DNA of 64,000 nt from Ancylobacter pratisalsi (GTDB taxonomy: Bacteria; Pseudomonadota; Alphaproteobacteria; Rhizobiales; Xanthobacteraceae). Below the pieces are notes generated by a model. The model was not told where the DNA came from, did not search any database, and saw nothing but the letters and a program-made list of their open reading frames with translations. Where the stretch lies: positions 682,001 through 746,000 of the forward strand of contig NZ_CP048630.1 of assembly GCF_010669125.1 (NCBI RefSeq), given 5' to 3'. The translations under genes were made by a program, and so were the position numbers. Shown here piece after piece: positions 12,084 to 20,594 of this stretch (the first letter of the stretch is position 1; each line of letters opens with the position of its first letter).

Positions 12084-12117
12084 GGCGCCGTTCCGCAGAG
12101 GCTCTCGGAACGGCGCC
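12084..12117 (+). terminator. Intercistronic stem-loop after the binding-protein gene
   Basis: Perfect 12-bp stem GGCGCCGTTCCG/CGGAACGGCGCC with a 10-base loop, lying 15 bases after the binding-protein stop. The T-run is poor, so partial termination or 3' protection of the upstream message is more likely than a full stop. Confidence 0.7.
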
Positions 12118-12152
12118 CCTTGTCATGACCATCGTGGAGCGAGCCCGTCCCT

Positions 12153-12875
12153 ATGCTGGAACTGCTCGAGCTGCTCTCCTTCGGCCCGGATGGCTGGGGT
12201 GACGAGATTGCGCAAGGCGCGCTGCTGACCATCGAGCTGGCACTCACCACCCTGCCGGTGGGCATTGCCATCGGACTGGCGGTTGCCCTCGCCAAGGATT
12301 CCCATTCCCCGGTGCTGCGCGGCATCGGGAATGTCTACACCACGATCTTTCGCGGCCTGCCGGAACTGCTGACCCTGTTCATCGTCTACTACGGCGGGCA
12401 GATGCTGTTCACCCGGATCGCCAGCCACTTCTTCGCCGATGCGCAGATCGAGGTGAACCAGTTCGTCGCCGGCGTGGCGGCGCTGGGCCTGGTGCTGGGG
12501 GCGTTCTCCAGCGAGGTGCTGCTGGCCGCCATCCGCTCGGTGCCGCGGGGCCAGAAGGAAGCCGCCTTCGCGCTCGGCCTGCCGCGCGCGCGGGTTTTCC
12601 GGCTCGTCACCTTCCCCCAGCTCTGGCGCGTCGCCCTTCCCGGCCTGTCCAACAACTGGATGGTGCTGTTGAAGGACACCTCGCTGGTCTCGGTCATCGC
12701 CATCAGCGACCTGATGCGCCAGACCGCGATCGCGGTCGGCGTGACCAAGCAGCCGTTCTTCTTCTATCTCGTCGCGTGCCTGATCTATCTGGTGTTCTCG
12801 GCGGTCTCGAGCGCCGTGTTCGTCTGGCTTGAGGCGCGGGCCTCGCGTGGCTTCAAGCGGGTGGGAGGCCATTGA
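12153..12875 (+). CDS. Amino-acid ABC transporter permease (HisQ-like)
   Basis: Inner-membrane subunit of 240 residues, five or six hydrophobic segments. The permease EAA loop reads EAAFALGLPRARVFRLVTFPQ in full, with the conserved glycine. The order (binding protein, HisQ-like, HisM-like) matches basic amino-acid importers. The stop codon overlaps the next start (TGATG). Confidence 0.9.
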   Translation: MLELLELLSFGPDGWGDEIAQGALLTIELALTTLPVGIAIGLAVALAKDSHSPVLRGIGNVYTTIFRGLPELLTLFIVYYGGQMLFTRIASHFFADAQIEVNQFVAGVAALGLVLGAFSSEVLLAAIRSVPRGQKEAAFALGLPRARVFRLVTFPQLWRVALPGLSNNWMVLLKDTSLVSVIAISDLMRQTAIAVGVTKQPFFFYLVACLIYLVFSAVSSAVFVWLEARASRGFKRVGGH

Positions 12876-13624
12876 TGAACACGCTCCTCGACACACTGGG
12901 CGCGGGCTTCCTCTGGCTGATGGAACTGATCGGCCTCAACGCCGATCTGATGCAGCGCTACGGGCTGCGCTTCATCGACGGCGTGGGCGTCACGCTGGAG
13001 CTGGTGCTGATCTCGGTGTTCCTCGGCGCGCTGCTGGCGCTGCCGCTGGCGGTGGCGCGGGTGGAAGGCGGCAAGTTTCTCGCGCGGGCGGCCTTCACCT
13101 ATTCCTATTTCTTTCGCGGCACGCCGCTGCTGGCGCAGACCTTCCTGATCTATTACGGCGCCGGGCAGTTCCGCGAACAGCTCACCGATATCGGCCTGTG
13201 GTGGTTCTTCCGCGACGCGTTCAACTGCGCGGTCTTCACCTTCACGCTCAACACCGCCGCCTATCAGGCCGAAATCCTGCGCGGCGGCATCCAGACGCTT
13301 CCGGCCGGCCAGATGGAGGCGGCGCTCTCCATGGGGCTGTCGCGCTATCTCGCCTATCGCAAGGTGATTCTGCCGCAGGCCATCGCGGTCGGTCTGCGCC
13401 CGCTCGGCAACGAACTGGTGCTGATGATCAAGTCGAGCGCCATCGCCTCGGTGATCACGGTGTACGACCTGATGGGCGTCACCCGCCTCGCCTTCTCGCG
13501 CTCCTACGACATGGAGGTCTATCTCTGGGCGGCGGTGCTTTACCTCGTCATGGTGGAGGTCGTGCGCCGGGTCTGGGACGTGCTGGAGCGCCGGCTGAAC
13601 CGGCACCTCACCGTGTCGCGGTGA
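12875..13624 (+). CDS. Amino-acid ABC transporter permease (HisM-like)
   Basis: Second membrane subunit, 249 residues from ATG 12875, which overlaps the preceding TGA by one base. The EAA loop is EAALSMGLSRYLAYRKVILPQ with variants. The operon ends here: no ATPase gene follows, since the next gene is convergent only 13 bases downstream. The importer must borrow a HisP-like ATPase encoded elsewhere, which some amino-acid systems do. Confidence 0.9.
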   Translation: MNTLLDTLGAGFLWLMELIGLNADLMQRYGLRFIDGVGVTLELVLISVFLGALLALPLAVARVEGGKFLARAAFTYSYFFRGTPLLAQTFLIYYGAGQFREQLTDIGLWWFFRDAFNCAVFTFTLNTAAYQAEILRGGIQTLPAGQMEAALSMGLSRYLAYRKVILPQAIAVGLRPLGNELVLMIKSSAIASVITVYDLMGVTRLAFSRSYDMEVYLWAAVLYLVMVEVVRRVWDVLERRLNRHLTVSR

Positions 13625-13636
13625 GGGCGGCAGCCT

Positions 13637-14332
13637 TCACCCGATCAACCGCGCCACTTCCGCCCGCAGCACCGGCAGCAGCTCGGCCTCGAACCAGGGG
13701 TGGCGCTTCAGCCAGCCGGTGTTGCGCCAGGACGGGTGCGGCAGCGGCATGAGGCGCTCGCCCTCCGCCTCGTCCCGTTCCGCGCCGAATATCTCCTGCC
13801 AGCGCGTCACCCGTTCGGTCAGCGTAAGCCCGGCATAGGCGCCCAGGCCGAGCCGCCGCAGATGATAGGCCTGCGAGGCGCTGCCGACGGCGACCACAAG
13901 GCCGAAGGGCGGGCGTGACGCAAACAGCCTGTCGTGCCACAGCCGGGCGCATTCGCGGCGGGGCGGCAGGTCCCCGCCCTTGGCGTCCTGTCCGGGAAAG
14001 CAGAAGCCCATGGCCGCGATCGCGACCTTTTCCTCGTCGTAGAAGCGCGCACGGTCGATGCCGAGCCAGGCGCGCAGCCGCTCGCCCGAGGCGTCGTCGA
14101 AAGACTGGCCCGAGGCATGCACCTTGGTGCCCGGCGCCTGCCCGGCGATCAGCAGCCGCGCCCGCGCGCCCACATGCAGCACCGGATGCGGCTCATGGGG
14201 CAGCGGACGCCCGATCGGCGCCTCGACGCAGACCCGGCAGGCACGGATGCGCGCCAGCAGCGCCTCCAGCGTTTCGGGTGGCGCCGGTACGGGGCTTTGC
14301 AGGTGTGTGTCGGGTGGTGGGCGGGTGGTCAT
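13637..14332 (-). CDS. Uracil-DNA glycosylase family protein
   Basis: Predicted base-excision repair glycosylase of the UDG superfamily, 231 residues. The N-terminal CRVC pair and the water-activating loop LIAGQAPGTKVHASG resemble family 4/5-type enzymes. The C-terminal PHPSWRNTGWL carries the HPS-type motif that inserts into the DNA minor groove. The variant glutamine-for-glutamate context in GQAPG differs from family 4 (GEAPG), so true uracil specificity is not assured. The start is ATG 14332. Confidence 0.8.
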   Translation of the reverse strand: MTTRPPPDTHLQSPVPAPPETLEALLARIRACRVCVEAPIGRPLPHEPHPVLHVGARARLLIAGQAPGTKVHASGQSFDDASGERLRAWLGIDRARFYDEEKVAIAAMGFCFPGQDAKGGDLPPRRECARLWHDRLFASRPPFGLVVAVGSASQAYHLRRLGLGAYAGLTLTERVTRWQEIFGAERDEAEGERLMPLPHPSWRNTGWLKRHPWFEAELLPVLRAEVARLIG

Positions 14333-14378
14333 GCCCCTAGATAGGCGCGGCGGGCGAAAGCATCCACTGGCGAACACC

Positions 14379-14392
14379 TGTCCGGCCGGACA
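14379..14392. repeat. 14-bp perfect palindrome
   Basis: TGTCCGGCCGGACA lies in the 140-base gap between the start of the glycosylase gene (minus strand) and the stop of the nuclease gene. It could be an operator for the glycosylase gene, whose start is 47 bases away, but no partner site is seen. Confidence 0.45.
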
Positions 14393-14472
14393 TGCGCCAG
14401 AGCGGTGCTGGGGCGTTTTCGGGCGAGGTAGGTTCCGGTTCGCCTCAAGAAACCGCGTTGAAACCAGACGCC

Positions 14473-15000
14473 CTAGTTCGGCGGCCTCGGGTGGCGCCCC
14501 CGCCAGTCCGCCGGCATTTCGAACGGTCCAGCCCAGATGCCCGCACGCGCGGCCCGCGCCGCCCGTTCCTCGCCGGCATAGGAAAGGCCCGTCGCCACCG
14601 CCCAGCCCTGCCCGACCAGAACCGCGCCGATGTCGCGCTCCCCGGCCTCGCAGACCGCGACCGAGCGGCCATAGCGGTCCTCGTCCACCGGGCGGCAGGT
14701 CACGGCACCGCCCTGCTGCGCGAGGGCTTCGCCGATAACGGCCTCCAGGGCCGCCCTGGCGCGCAGCCCGCAGGGCCAGCGCGCGCCGGCCTCGCCGCAG
14801 GACTGATGCAGCTCGGGCGCGTCGATGCCCTCGATCCGCACCCGCGTGCCATCGATTTCGAGGCTGTCCCCATCCGCCACGCGCACCTCGCCGGTCAGCG
14901 GCGGGACCAGCCGCTGCACCAGCAGCGCGAGGACAACCAGCCCGGCCGCGAGCAGCAACGAACCCCAGGTGCTGCGACGCCAGCGGCGCGACCTCCTCAT
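14473..15000 (-). CDS. Thermonuclease-like protein (SNase domain), membrane anchored
   Basis: Staphylococcal-nuclease-fold protein, 175 residues. An N-terminal basic stretch and one transmembrane segment (about residues 13-32) tether it outside the cytoplasm. The OB-fold core has VRVADGDSLEIDGTRVRIEGIDAPE with the metal-binding aspartates and the R-G-I-D-A-P-E signature, followed by DRYGRSVAVC. It probably degrades extracellular or periplasmic nucleic acid. The cysteines in the core may form a disulphide. Confidence 0.85.
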   Translation of the reverse strand: MRRSRRWRRSTWGSLLLAAGLVVLALLVQRLVPPLTGEVRVADGDSLEIDGTRVRIEGIDAPELHQSCGEAGARWPCGLRARAALEAVIGEALAQQGGAVTCRPVDEDRYGRSVAVCEAGERDIGAVLVGQGWAVATGLSYAGEERAARAARAGIWAGPFEMPADWRGRHPRPPN

Positions 15001-15055
15001 GGGCGGACCGGCACAAGGGCCGTCGATGATACGGCGCGCGGAGGGCGCGGCGCCC

Positions 15056-16078
15056 TCACCCCTCGGCCACGCCGGCTTCGGCGAAGGTCGCCATGCCGGA
15101 ATGGCAGGCGAGCGCGGCCTTGATCACACCGATCGACAGCGCGGCGCCCGAGCCCTCCCCCAGCCGCATGCCCAGATCAAGCACGGGTTCGAGGCCGAGC
15201 CGCTCCAGCACCCGGCGGTGGGCGGGTTCGGCGGAGACATGGCCGGCCAGGCAGTGATCAAGCGCGTGCTCGTCCATGGCGCGCAGCACCGCGGCGGCGG
15301 CGGTCACCACATAGCCGTCGAGCACGACGGGAACGCGCTGCATGCGCGCGGCGAGAATCGCCCCGGCCATTGCCGCCACCTCGCGCCCGCCCAGCTTGCG
15401 CAGCACTTCCAGCGGATCGTCGAGATGACCCCTGGCGCGGTCCACGGCCGTGCGCACCGCCTCGATCTTGCGGGACAGCGTCGCGCCGGTGGCGCCGGTG
15501 CCGGGGCCGACCCACTCCTCGGCCTCCCCGCCATACAGGCCGTGGAAGATGGCGGCGGCGACCGTGGTATTGCCGATCCCCATCTCGCCGAGGCACAGCA
15601 GGTCCGGCTCGCCCGCCAGCGCCTCCATGCCAAAGGCCATGGTGGCGGCGCACTCGGCCTCGGTGAAGGCGTCCTCGTCGACGATATCGGGGGTTGGCAG
15701 GTCAAGCGCGAGGTCGAACACCCGCAGCCCCGCGCCGAACACGCCGCAAATCTGGTTCACCGCCGCCTTTCCATCGGTGAAGGTCGCGACCATCTGCTTG
15801 GTCACTTCCGGCGGATAGGGCGAGACGCCCCGCGACGCCACGCCATGGGTGGCGGCGAAAACGGCCACTGTCGGGCGGTTCACGACCGGGATCTCGCGCC
15901 CCTGCCAGGCCGCGATGTGGATGGCGATCTCCTCCAGCCGGCCGAGCGCACCCGGTGGCTTCACCAGCTGGCCCTGCCGCGCGGCGGCAGCGGCACGGGC
16001 GTCCTCGTCCGGCCCCGGCATGGTGGCGACAAGGTTGCGGATGTCGTCGAAAGGCAGACCGGAGACAGCGCGCGGCAT
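15056..16078 (-). CDS. cobT: Nicotinate-nucleotide--dimethylbenzimidazole phosphoribosyltransferase
   Basis: Makes alpha-ribazole phosphate from DMB and nicotinate mononucleotide, for the lower loop of cobalamin. The length (340 residues) fits. Family signatures include the glycine-rich GEMGIGNTTVAAAIFHG and the C-terminal LGEGSGAALSIGVIKAA. It is divergent from bluB and cobS, which supply the DMB substrate and use its product, so the three genes form one lower-loop module. No cobalamin riboswitch core is visible in the 150-base divergent region. Confidence 0.95.
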   Translation of the reverse strand: MPRAVSGLPFDDIRNLVATMPGPDEDARAAAAARQGQLVKPPGALGRLEEIAIHIAAWQGREIPVVNRPTVAVFAATHGVASRGVSPYPPEVTKQMVATFTDGKAAVNQICGVFGAGLRVFDLALDLPTPDIVDEDAFTEAECAATMAFGMEALAGEPDLLCLGEMGIGNTTVAAAIFHGLYGGEAEEWVGPGTGATGATLSRKIEAVRTAVDRARGHLDDPLEVLRKLGGREVAAMAGAILAARMQRVPVVLDGYVVTAAAAVLRAMDEHALDHCLAGHVSAEPAHRRVLERLGLEPVLDLGMRLGEGSGAALSIGVIKAALACHSGMATFAEAGVAEG

Positions 16079-16231
16079 CGAAATTCCTCTCGCGCCCGGG
16101 AGTTCGCGGCCGCCTCTCGCATCGGAGGGCTCGCGTCAGGCGCGGCGGCGGGGTAGACCCTCCTGCGGGAGCGCGCAAGCCCTCACCCCTCGCACGCCCT
16201 CGCCCATGCCCGTTCCCAGCCGAGCCAAAGC

Positions 16232-16885
16232 ATGACGCTGCCGGCAAAAACCTCGCCCCGTTTCGACGACGCCTTCCGGGCGCGGCTCGACATGCTTTTC
16301 GCCTGGCGGCGCGATGTGCGCCATTTCGACCCGATGCCGCTGGCGCCGGGTCTTCTCGACGATCTGCTGACGCTGGCAACCTCGGCCCCAAGCGTTGGCC
16401 TCAGCCAGCCCTGGCGCTTCGTTCTGGTGCGCGCCCCCGAACGCCGCGCCGCGGTGCGGGCGATCTTCGAAGCTTGCAATGCCGACGCCCTCGCCGCCCA
16501 GCGGGACGATCGGGCAAGCCTTTATGCGCGCCTGAAGCTCGCAGGCCTCGACGAAGCGCCCGAGCAGGTCGGCGTATTTGTCGAGCCGGAGCCGGAGGCC
16601 GGCCACGGGCTTGGCCGTGCCACCATGCCCGAGACGGTGGCCTATTCGACGGTGATGGCCATCCATACCCTGTGGCTCGCCGCCACCGCGCGCGGAGTGG
16701 GGCTTGGTTGGGTGTCGATCCTCGACCCCGAGGCCGTCGGCGCCGCGCTCGAGCTGCCGGCCCACTGGCGACTGGTTGGCTATCTGTGCATAGGCTACCC
16801 GTCCGCGCTTTCGGACGTGCCCGAGCTGGAGCGGGCAGGCTGGGAGCACCGCCGGCCCGTCGACGACTTCCTCGTCCTGCGCTGA
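16232..16885 (+). CDS. bluB: 5,6-dimethylbenzimidazole synthase
   Basis: Flavin-destroying nitroreductase-fold enzyme that turns reduced FMN and oxygen into DMB. At 217 residues it matches BluB. Visible signatures are FAWRRDVRHFDP near the N-terminus (flavin phosphate binding), APSVGLSQPWRF, and GLGWVSILDPE. It starts a bluB-cobS-DUF1289-protease run in one direction, 17 bases before cobS. Aerobic DMB synthesis fits an oxygen-respiring alphaproteobacterium. Confidence 0.94.
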   Translation: MTLPAKTSPRFDDAFRARLDMLFAWRRDVRHFDPMPLAPGLLDDLLTLATSAPSVGLSQPWRFVLVRAPERRAAVRAIFEACNADALAAQRDDRASLYARLKLAGLDEAPEQVGVFVEPEPEAGHGLGRATMPETVAYSTVMAIHTLWLAATARGVGLGWVSILDPEAVGAALELPAHWRLVGYLCIGYPSALSDVPELERAGWEHRRPVDDFLVLR

Positions 16886-16902
16886 ACCGGATCGAACGCG
16901 CC

Positions 16903-17697
16903 ATGCCGATTCCCGTCCTCAGCGATGTGCCCGAAGCGCTGCGCTTCCTCTCCCGCCTGCCGATCCCCTCCGACGGGGATCTGAAGCGCGAGGAACACGA
17001 TCGACCCTTCATGGAGCGGGTCGCGCCGGCGTTCCCGATCGCCGGCGGCCTCATCGGTCTCATCGGCTCCATCGTCCTCCTCATCGCCCTCACCGTCCAC
17101 CTCGGCGCGTGGGTCTCCGCCATCCTCGCCATCGCCGTCACAACCGCCCTCACCGGCGCGCTGCACGAGGACGGACTTGCCGATTGCGCCGACGGACTTG
17201 GCGGGCAGAGCGTCGAGCGGCGGCTGGAGATCATGAAGGACAGCCGGGTCGGCAGTTTCGGCGTGCTGGCGCTGGTGCTGGCAACGCTTTTGAAGGTCGC
17301 GACGCTGCAGGCCCTTGTCGCCCACAGCAGTCTCGCCGCCGCCGCGGCACTGGTGGCGGCTGGCGCGATCTCGCGCGTGGCAGGCCCCTACATGCTCGCG
17401 CTCTTGCCCGCCGCACGTGCAGGCGGACTGGCCGCCGGTGCGGGCCGCCCATCGCGCAGCGCCTGCGCGACCGGGGCGGTGATCGGGATAATCATCGCAT
17501 TCGTGATGGTTGTCCCCAGTTTCGGCGTGACAGCGCTGATCAGCGGCCTTTCCTTTGGAATCATTACATTTTTTGGCCTCCGTCGCCTTGCCCGCGCCCA
17601 ATTCGGCGGGCAGACGGGGGATGTCGCGGGGGCGGCGATCGCGCTGGTGGAGATTGCCTTCCTGCTGGGGCTCCTTATCTTCGCACGGCAGTTTTGA
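16903..17697 (+). CDS. cobS: Adenosylcobinamide-GDP ribazoletransferase (cobalamin synthase)
   Basis: Integral membrane enzyme that joins adenosylcobinamide-GDP and alpha-ribazole. 264 residues with several hydrophobic helices. The signature HEDGLADCADGLGG carries the acidic Mg-binding residues, followed by RLEIMKDSRVGSFG. The start at ATG 16903 is chosen because the family begins near SDVPEALRFLSRLP. It follows bluB and precedes a DUF1289 gene. Confidence 0.93.
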   Translation: MPIPVLSDVPEALRFLSRLPIPSDGDLKREEHDRPFMERVAPAFPIAGGLIGLIGSIVLLIALTVHLGAWVSAILAIAVTTALTGALHEDGLADCADGLGGQSVERRLEIMKDSRVGSFGVLALVLATLLKVATLQALVAHSSLAAAAALVAAGAISRVAGPYMLALLPAARAGGLAAGAGRPSRSACATGAVIGIIIAFVMVVPSFGVTALISGLSFGIITFFGLRRLARAQFGGQTGDVAGAAIALVEIAFLLGLLIFARQF

Positions 17698-17711
17698 GCC
17701 TCTCGAGTCCG

Positions 17712-17906
17712 ATGCCGACATCCATCTCGACCCCCTGCGTTTCCGTTTGCACGCTCGACGCGCGCGGGCAGTTCTGCCTGGGCTGCGGGCGCACACTTGA
17801 GGAGATCGGCGCCTGGCGCGCGATGAACGAAAGCGAACGGCGCGCGGTCATGGCGCGCCTCGAAAACCACGCCCCGGCCGCCCCGATACCGGAGCCTTTG
17901 CGGTGA
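17712..17906 (+). CDS. DUF1289 domain protein
   Basis: 64-residue protein of the DUF1289 family with the four-cysteine pattern CVSVC...CLGCGRTLEEIGAW, which looks like a small metal or Fe-S site. Function unknown. It is 14 bases after cobS and its TGA overlaps the GTG of the next gene (GTGA), implying translational coupling. Confidence 0.85.
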   Translation: MPTSISTPCVSVCTLDARGQFCLGCGRTLEEIGAWRAMNESERRAVMARLENHAPAAPIPEPLR

Positions 17907-18628
17907 ACAACGATCGCCTGATGTGGATCGTCGTGATCGGCCTCGCAGCCGGCATCGGCCTGATCGCCTGGAGTGACGCGACGGGCGGCATCGCCGGCCT
18001 CAGCGCGGGGCAGCTCGCCCATCTCGTCGCCTATGGCGCAATCGGACTGGTGGTCGGCGCCGGCGTCGTCGCGACCTTTACCGGGCGTCTCGGGGAAGCG
18101 CTGCGCGCCGCCGCGCTATGGCTGGTGATTTTTGCTTTTCTTGCCGTAGGTTACACCTACCGGGTGGAGATTCATGCCACCGCTTACCGGGTATTGGCCG
18201 AGCTCGCCCCTGGCTACGCGGTGCCGCTTGCCAGCACCGGTGGCCCCGCCGTCGAGGTGGCGCGGGCACGCGACGGCGACTTCAATGTACGGGTCGAGAT
18301 CAACGGAAACCGCATTCCGATGCTGGTGGACACCGGCGCGTCGAGTGTGGTGCTGACGCCGGAGGACGCCGTCGAGGTCGGCCTGCCGATCGAGTTCCTG
18401 CGCTACGATATCCCGATCGATACCGCCAATGGCCGCGGCAAGGCGGCCGCTGTCGTGCTCGACAGGATAGCGATCGCGGGCAGCATCGAGGAGCGGGACG
18501 TGCCGGCGCTGATCGCAAGCCCGGGCACGCTCAAGCACAGCCTGCTCGGCATGAGCTTTCTCTCCCGTCTCGCGAGCTTCGAGATACGCGGCGAGAAGCT
18601 GGTGATGCGCGCCAAGATCGCCCAGTAG
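17903..18628 (+). CDS. TIGR02281-type retropepsin-like aspartic protease, membrane bound
   Basis: 241-residue protein with three N-terminal hydrophobic segments (about residues 7-22, 37-57 and 70-85) and a C-terminal single-domain aspartic protease. The catalytic motif is MLVDTGASSVVL, and the hydrophobic partner segment LLGMSFLSRLASFEI is near the end. Being half-size, it must dimerise like retroviral proteases. The protease domain is predicted to be periplasmic. GTG start coupled to the DUF1289 gene. Confidence 0.88.
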   Translation: MNNDRLMWIVVIGLAAGIGLIAWSDATGGIAGLSAGQLAHLVAYGAIGLVVGAGVVATFTGRLGEALRAAALWLVIFAFLAVGYTYRVEIHATAYRVLAELAPGYAVPLASTGGPAVEVARARDGDFNVRVEINGNRIPMLVDTGASSVVLTPEDAVEVGLPIEFLRYDIPIDTANGRGKAAAVVLDRIAIAGSIEERDVPALIASPGTLKHSLLGMSFLSRLASFEIRGEKLVMRAKIAQ

Positions 18629-18632
18629 CGCC

Positions 18633-19481
18633 CTATTCCAGAATCAGAGCGGCCAGGAAACGCAATCCCATCAGCAGCAGGAACAGGCCAAAGCCGATTT
18701 CAAGCTGGCGACGCGTGAACGCGTGGGCAAGGCGTGCGCCCAGCGGCGCCACCAGCGTCGCGACGCCGCCGACCAGCACCAAGGCTGGCAGGGATACATA
18801 GCCGATCGACAGCGGCGGCAGATTGTCGAGATGGGGAATACCGCTCAGCATGTAGCCGATGGTGCCGGGCACCGCGATGAGCGCGCCAAGGCCCACGGAA
18901 GTCGCGATCGCGTCGTGAATCGGCACGCGGTAGAGCGTCAGGACCACCGTCGCAATGCCGCCCCCACTGATACCGATGAGCGGCGAGGCTGCGCCAATGC
19001 CAAAGCCATAAGCTGTCATGGCGGCGCGGCCGGGCAGCTTGTCACCCAGCGTCCATCGTGAACCGGCGAACAGCATCTTGGACGACATCAGCGCTGCGAA
19101 GCCGACGAAGGCCGCCTTCAAGACCACGTCGGGCGAAACCGCCGCGAGAAGCGTGCCGAAGATCACGCCCGCAACAACAGGCAACGCCCATCGACGTAAA
19201 AGGCTGCTGTCCACCTTGGTACGCAGGCGATGCGCGAAGAACGCGCGCAAAGCCGTTGGAACAATGATGGCCAGCGCCGAGCCGACCGCGAGATGCATGC
19301 GCTCGGAATCGTCGACGCCGACGGCACCGAACACTTCATAGAGCACCGGAACGATGATCGCTCCGCCGCCAACGCCGAACAGACCCGCGAGGATGCCGGT
19401 GGCAAAACCTGCCACCAGAAGCGCACCGCTGAGCCAAAGCATATGATCGAGTGGTATGGAGAAGGGAAGCGAATGAACCAT
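18633..19481 (-). CDS. TauE/SafE-family sulfite or organosulfonate exporter
   Basis: Membrane protein of 282 residues with about eight helices in two TauE/SafE repeats (GILAGLFGVGGGAIIVPVL and GAASPLIGISGGG). Family members move sulfite, sulfoacetate or related anions. It is coupled to dusA: its ATG overlaps the dusA TGA by one base. It sits on the dusA side of the junction, so it is probably resident chromosome. Even so, its predicted role fits the organosulfur cargo next door. Confidence 0.85.
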   Translation of the reverse strand: MVHSLPFSIPLDHMLWLSGALLVAGFATGILAGLFGVGGGAIIVPVLYEVFGAVGVDDSERMHLAVGSALAIIVPTALRAFFAHRLRTKVDSSLLRRWALPVVAGVIFGTLLAAVSPDVVLKAAFVGFAALMSSKMLFAGSRWTLGDKLPGRAAMTAYGFGIGAASPLIGISGGGIATVVLTLYRVPIHDAIATSVGLGALIAVPGTIGYMLSGIPHLDNLPPLSIGYVSLPALVLVGGVATLVAPLGARLAHAFTRRQLEIGFGLFLLLMGLRFLAALILE

Positions 19482-20482
19482 CAAGCCACCAGTTTGCGTC
19501 GCGCTTCCGCCTGACGGACCTCGTCCACCGCGGCGCGCAGCACGTCGATACCGGCATCGGACTTCACGCCTTCCATGGCAAGTCGACGGCGATAAGCCCG
19601 CGCTCCTGCCCGGCCGGTGAACAGGCCGAGCATGTGGCGCGTGATATCATGAAGCCGGCCGCCCGTCTCCAGATGCGCCGCGACATAGGGTTCGAACGCC
19701 TCGACCGCCGCGAAGGCGTCATTGTGAGGGTCCTCCTCGCCGAACAATCGGCTGTCGACCTCCATGAGCAGTTCCGGCTGCTGGTACGCCGCACGTCCCA
19801 GCATCACACCGTCGACATGCGCGATCTGCGCCTCGACCTCGTTCAGCGAACCAATGCCGCCATTGATGCTGACCGAAACATGCGGCAGCCGCTGCTTCAG
19901 GCGATGCACGCGGCCGTAGTCGAGCGGAGGAATATCCCGGTTCTCCTTCGGCGAAAGGCCTTCCAGCCAGGCTTTGCGGGCATGCACGATGAGCGCATCC
20001 GCGCCGGCGTCGAGGACCGCGTCGGCCAGCTGATCAAGGGCCGTTTCCGGGTCCTGATCGTCCACGCCGATGCGGCACTTCACGGTGACGGGAACTCTCA
20101 CCTCGGCTTTCATCGCAGCGACGCACTCGGCCACCAGAGCTGGATCGCGCATCAGGCAGGCACCGAAATTGCCGCCCTGCACTCGATCGGACGGGCAGCC
20201 CACATTGAGGTTCACCTCGTCATAACCCCAGTCGGCGCTGATCGAAGCCGCCTTCGCCAACGCCTCGGCATCGGAGCCACCGAGCTGGACAGCGACCGGG
20301 TGCTCACCTTCGCTGAAACCAAGAAGCCGCTCACGGTCGCCAAAAATCACCGCGTTCGCTGTGACCATCTCGGTGTAAAGCCGAGCCTTGCGCGACAGCG
20401 TGCGATGAAACGCCCGACAATGCCGGTCGGTCCAATCCATCATAGGTGCCACGGCAAATCTAAATGATTGATTTTTCGACAT
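19481..20482 (-). CDS. dusA: tRNA-dihydrouridine synthase A
   Basis: FMN enzyme that reduces uridine in the D-loop of tRNA. 333 residues. Signatures are VAPMMDWTDRHCR (FMN and catalytic region), LNVGCPSDRVQGG with the catalytic Cys, and SINGGIGS. The frame is open further upstream, but ATG 20482 begins just before the conserved domain. dusA is an established integration target for phages and islands, which enter near the 5' end. Here the 5' end faces an integrase only 113 bases away, and the gene is full length, so recombination would have restored it. Confidence 0.95.
   Translation of the reverse strand: MSKNQSFRFAVAPMMDWTDRHCRAFHRTLSRKARLYTEMVTANAVIFGDRERLLGFSEGEHPVAVQLGGSDAEALAKAASISADWGYDEVNLNVGCPSDRVQGGNFGACLMRDPALVAECVAAMKAEVRVPVTVKCRIGVDDQDPETALDQLADAVLDAGADALIVHARKAWLEGLSPKENRDIPPLDYGRVHRLKQRLPHVSVSINGGIGSLNEVEAQIAHVDGVMLGRAAYQQPELLMEVDSRLFGEEDPHNDAFAAVEAFEPYVAAHLETGGRLHDITRHMLGLFTGRAGARAYRRRLAMEGVKSDAGIDVLRAAVDEVRQAEARRKLVA
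20426..20482. other. Candidate attachment site in the dusA 5' end
   Basis: The first codons of dusA, from ATG to the codons of VAPMMDWTD at 20426-20452, are where dusA-specific integrases are known to recombine. The adjoining integrase and the change in gene content support this. I saw no second copy of this sequence in the window, so the exact core is not defined. Confidence 0.45.
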
Positions 20483-20594
20483 TATTTTTGTAGATTCAAC
20501 GAGTTGGGACGCGTCGTGCGCACTCGATTTTTCGCCACGATACGCTCCAATTTCCGGTTTTTCGACGCGTGAGTGCACACGGAGCGCACACGGA

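Noticed and set aside
16079..16231. Possible cobalamin riboswitch between cobT and bluB
   Set aside because: The 150-base gap is GC-rich but lacks the B12-box and the conserved core segments of cobalamin riboswitches.
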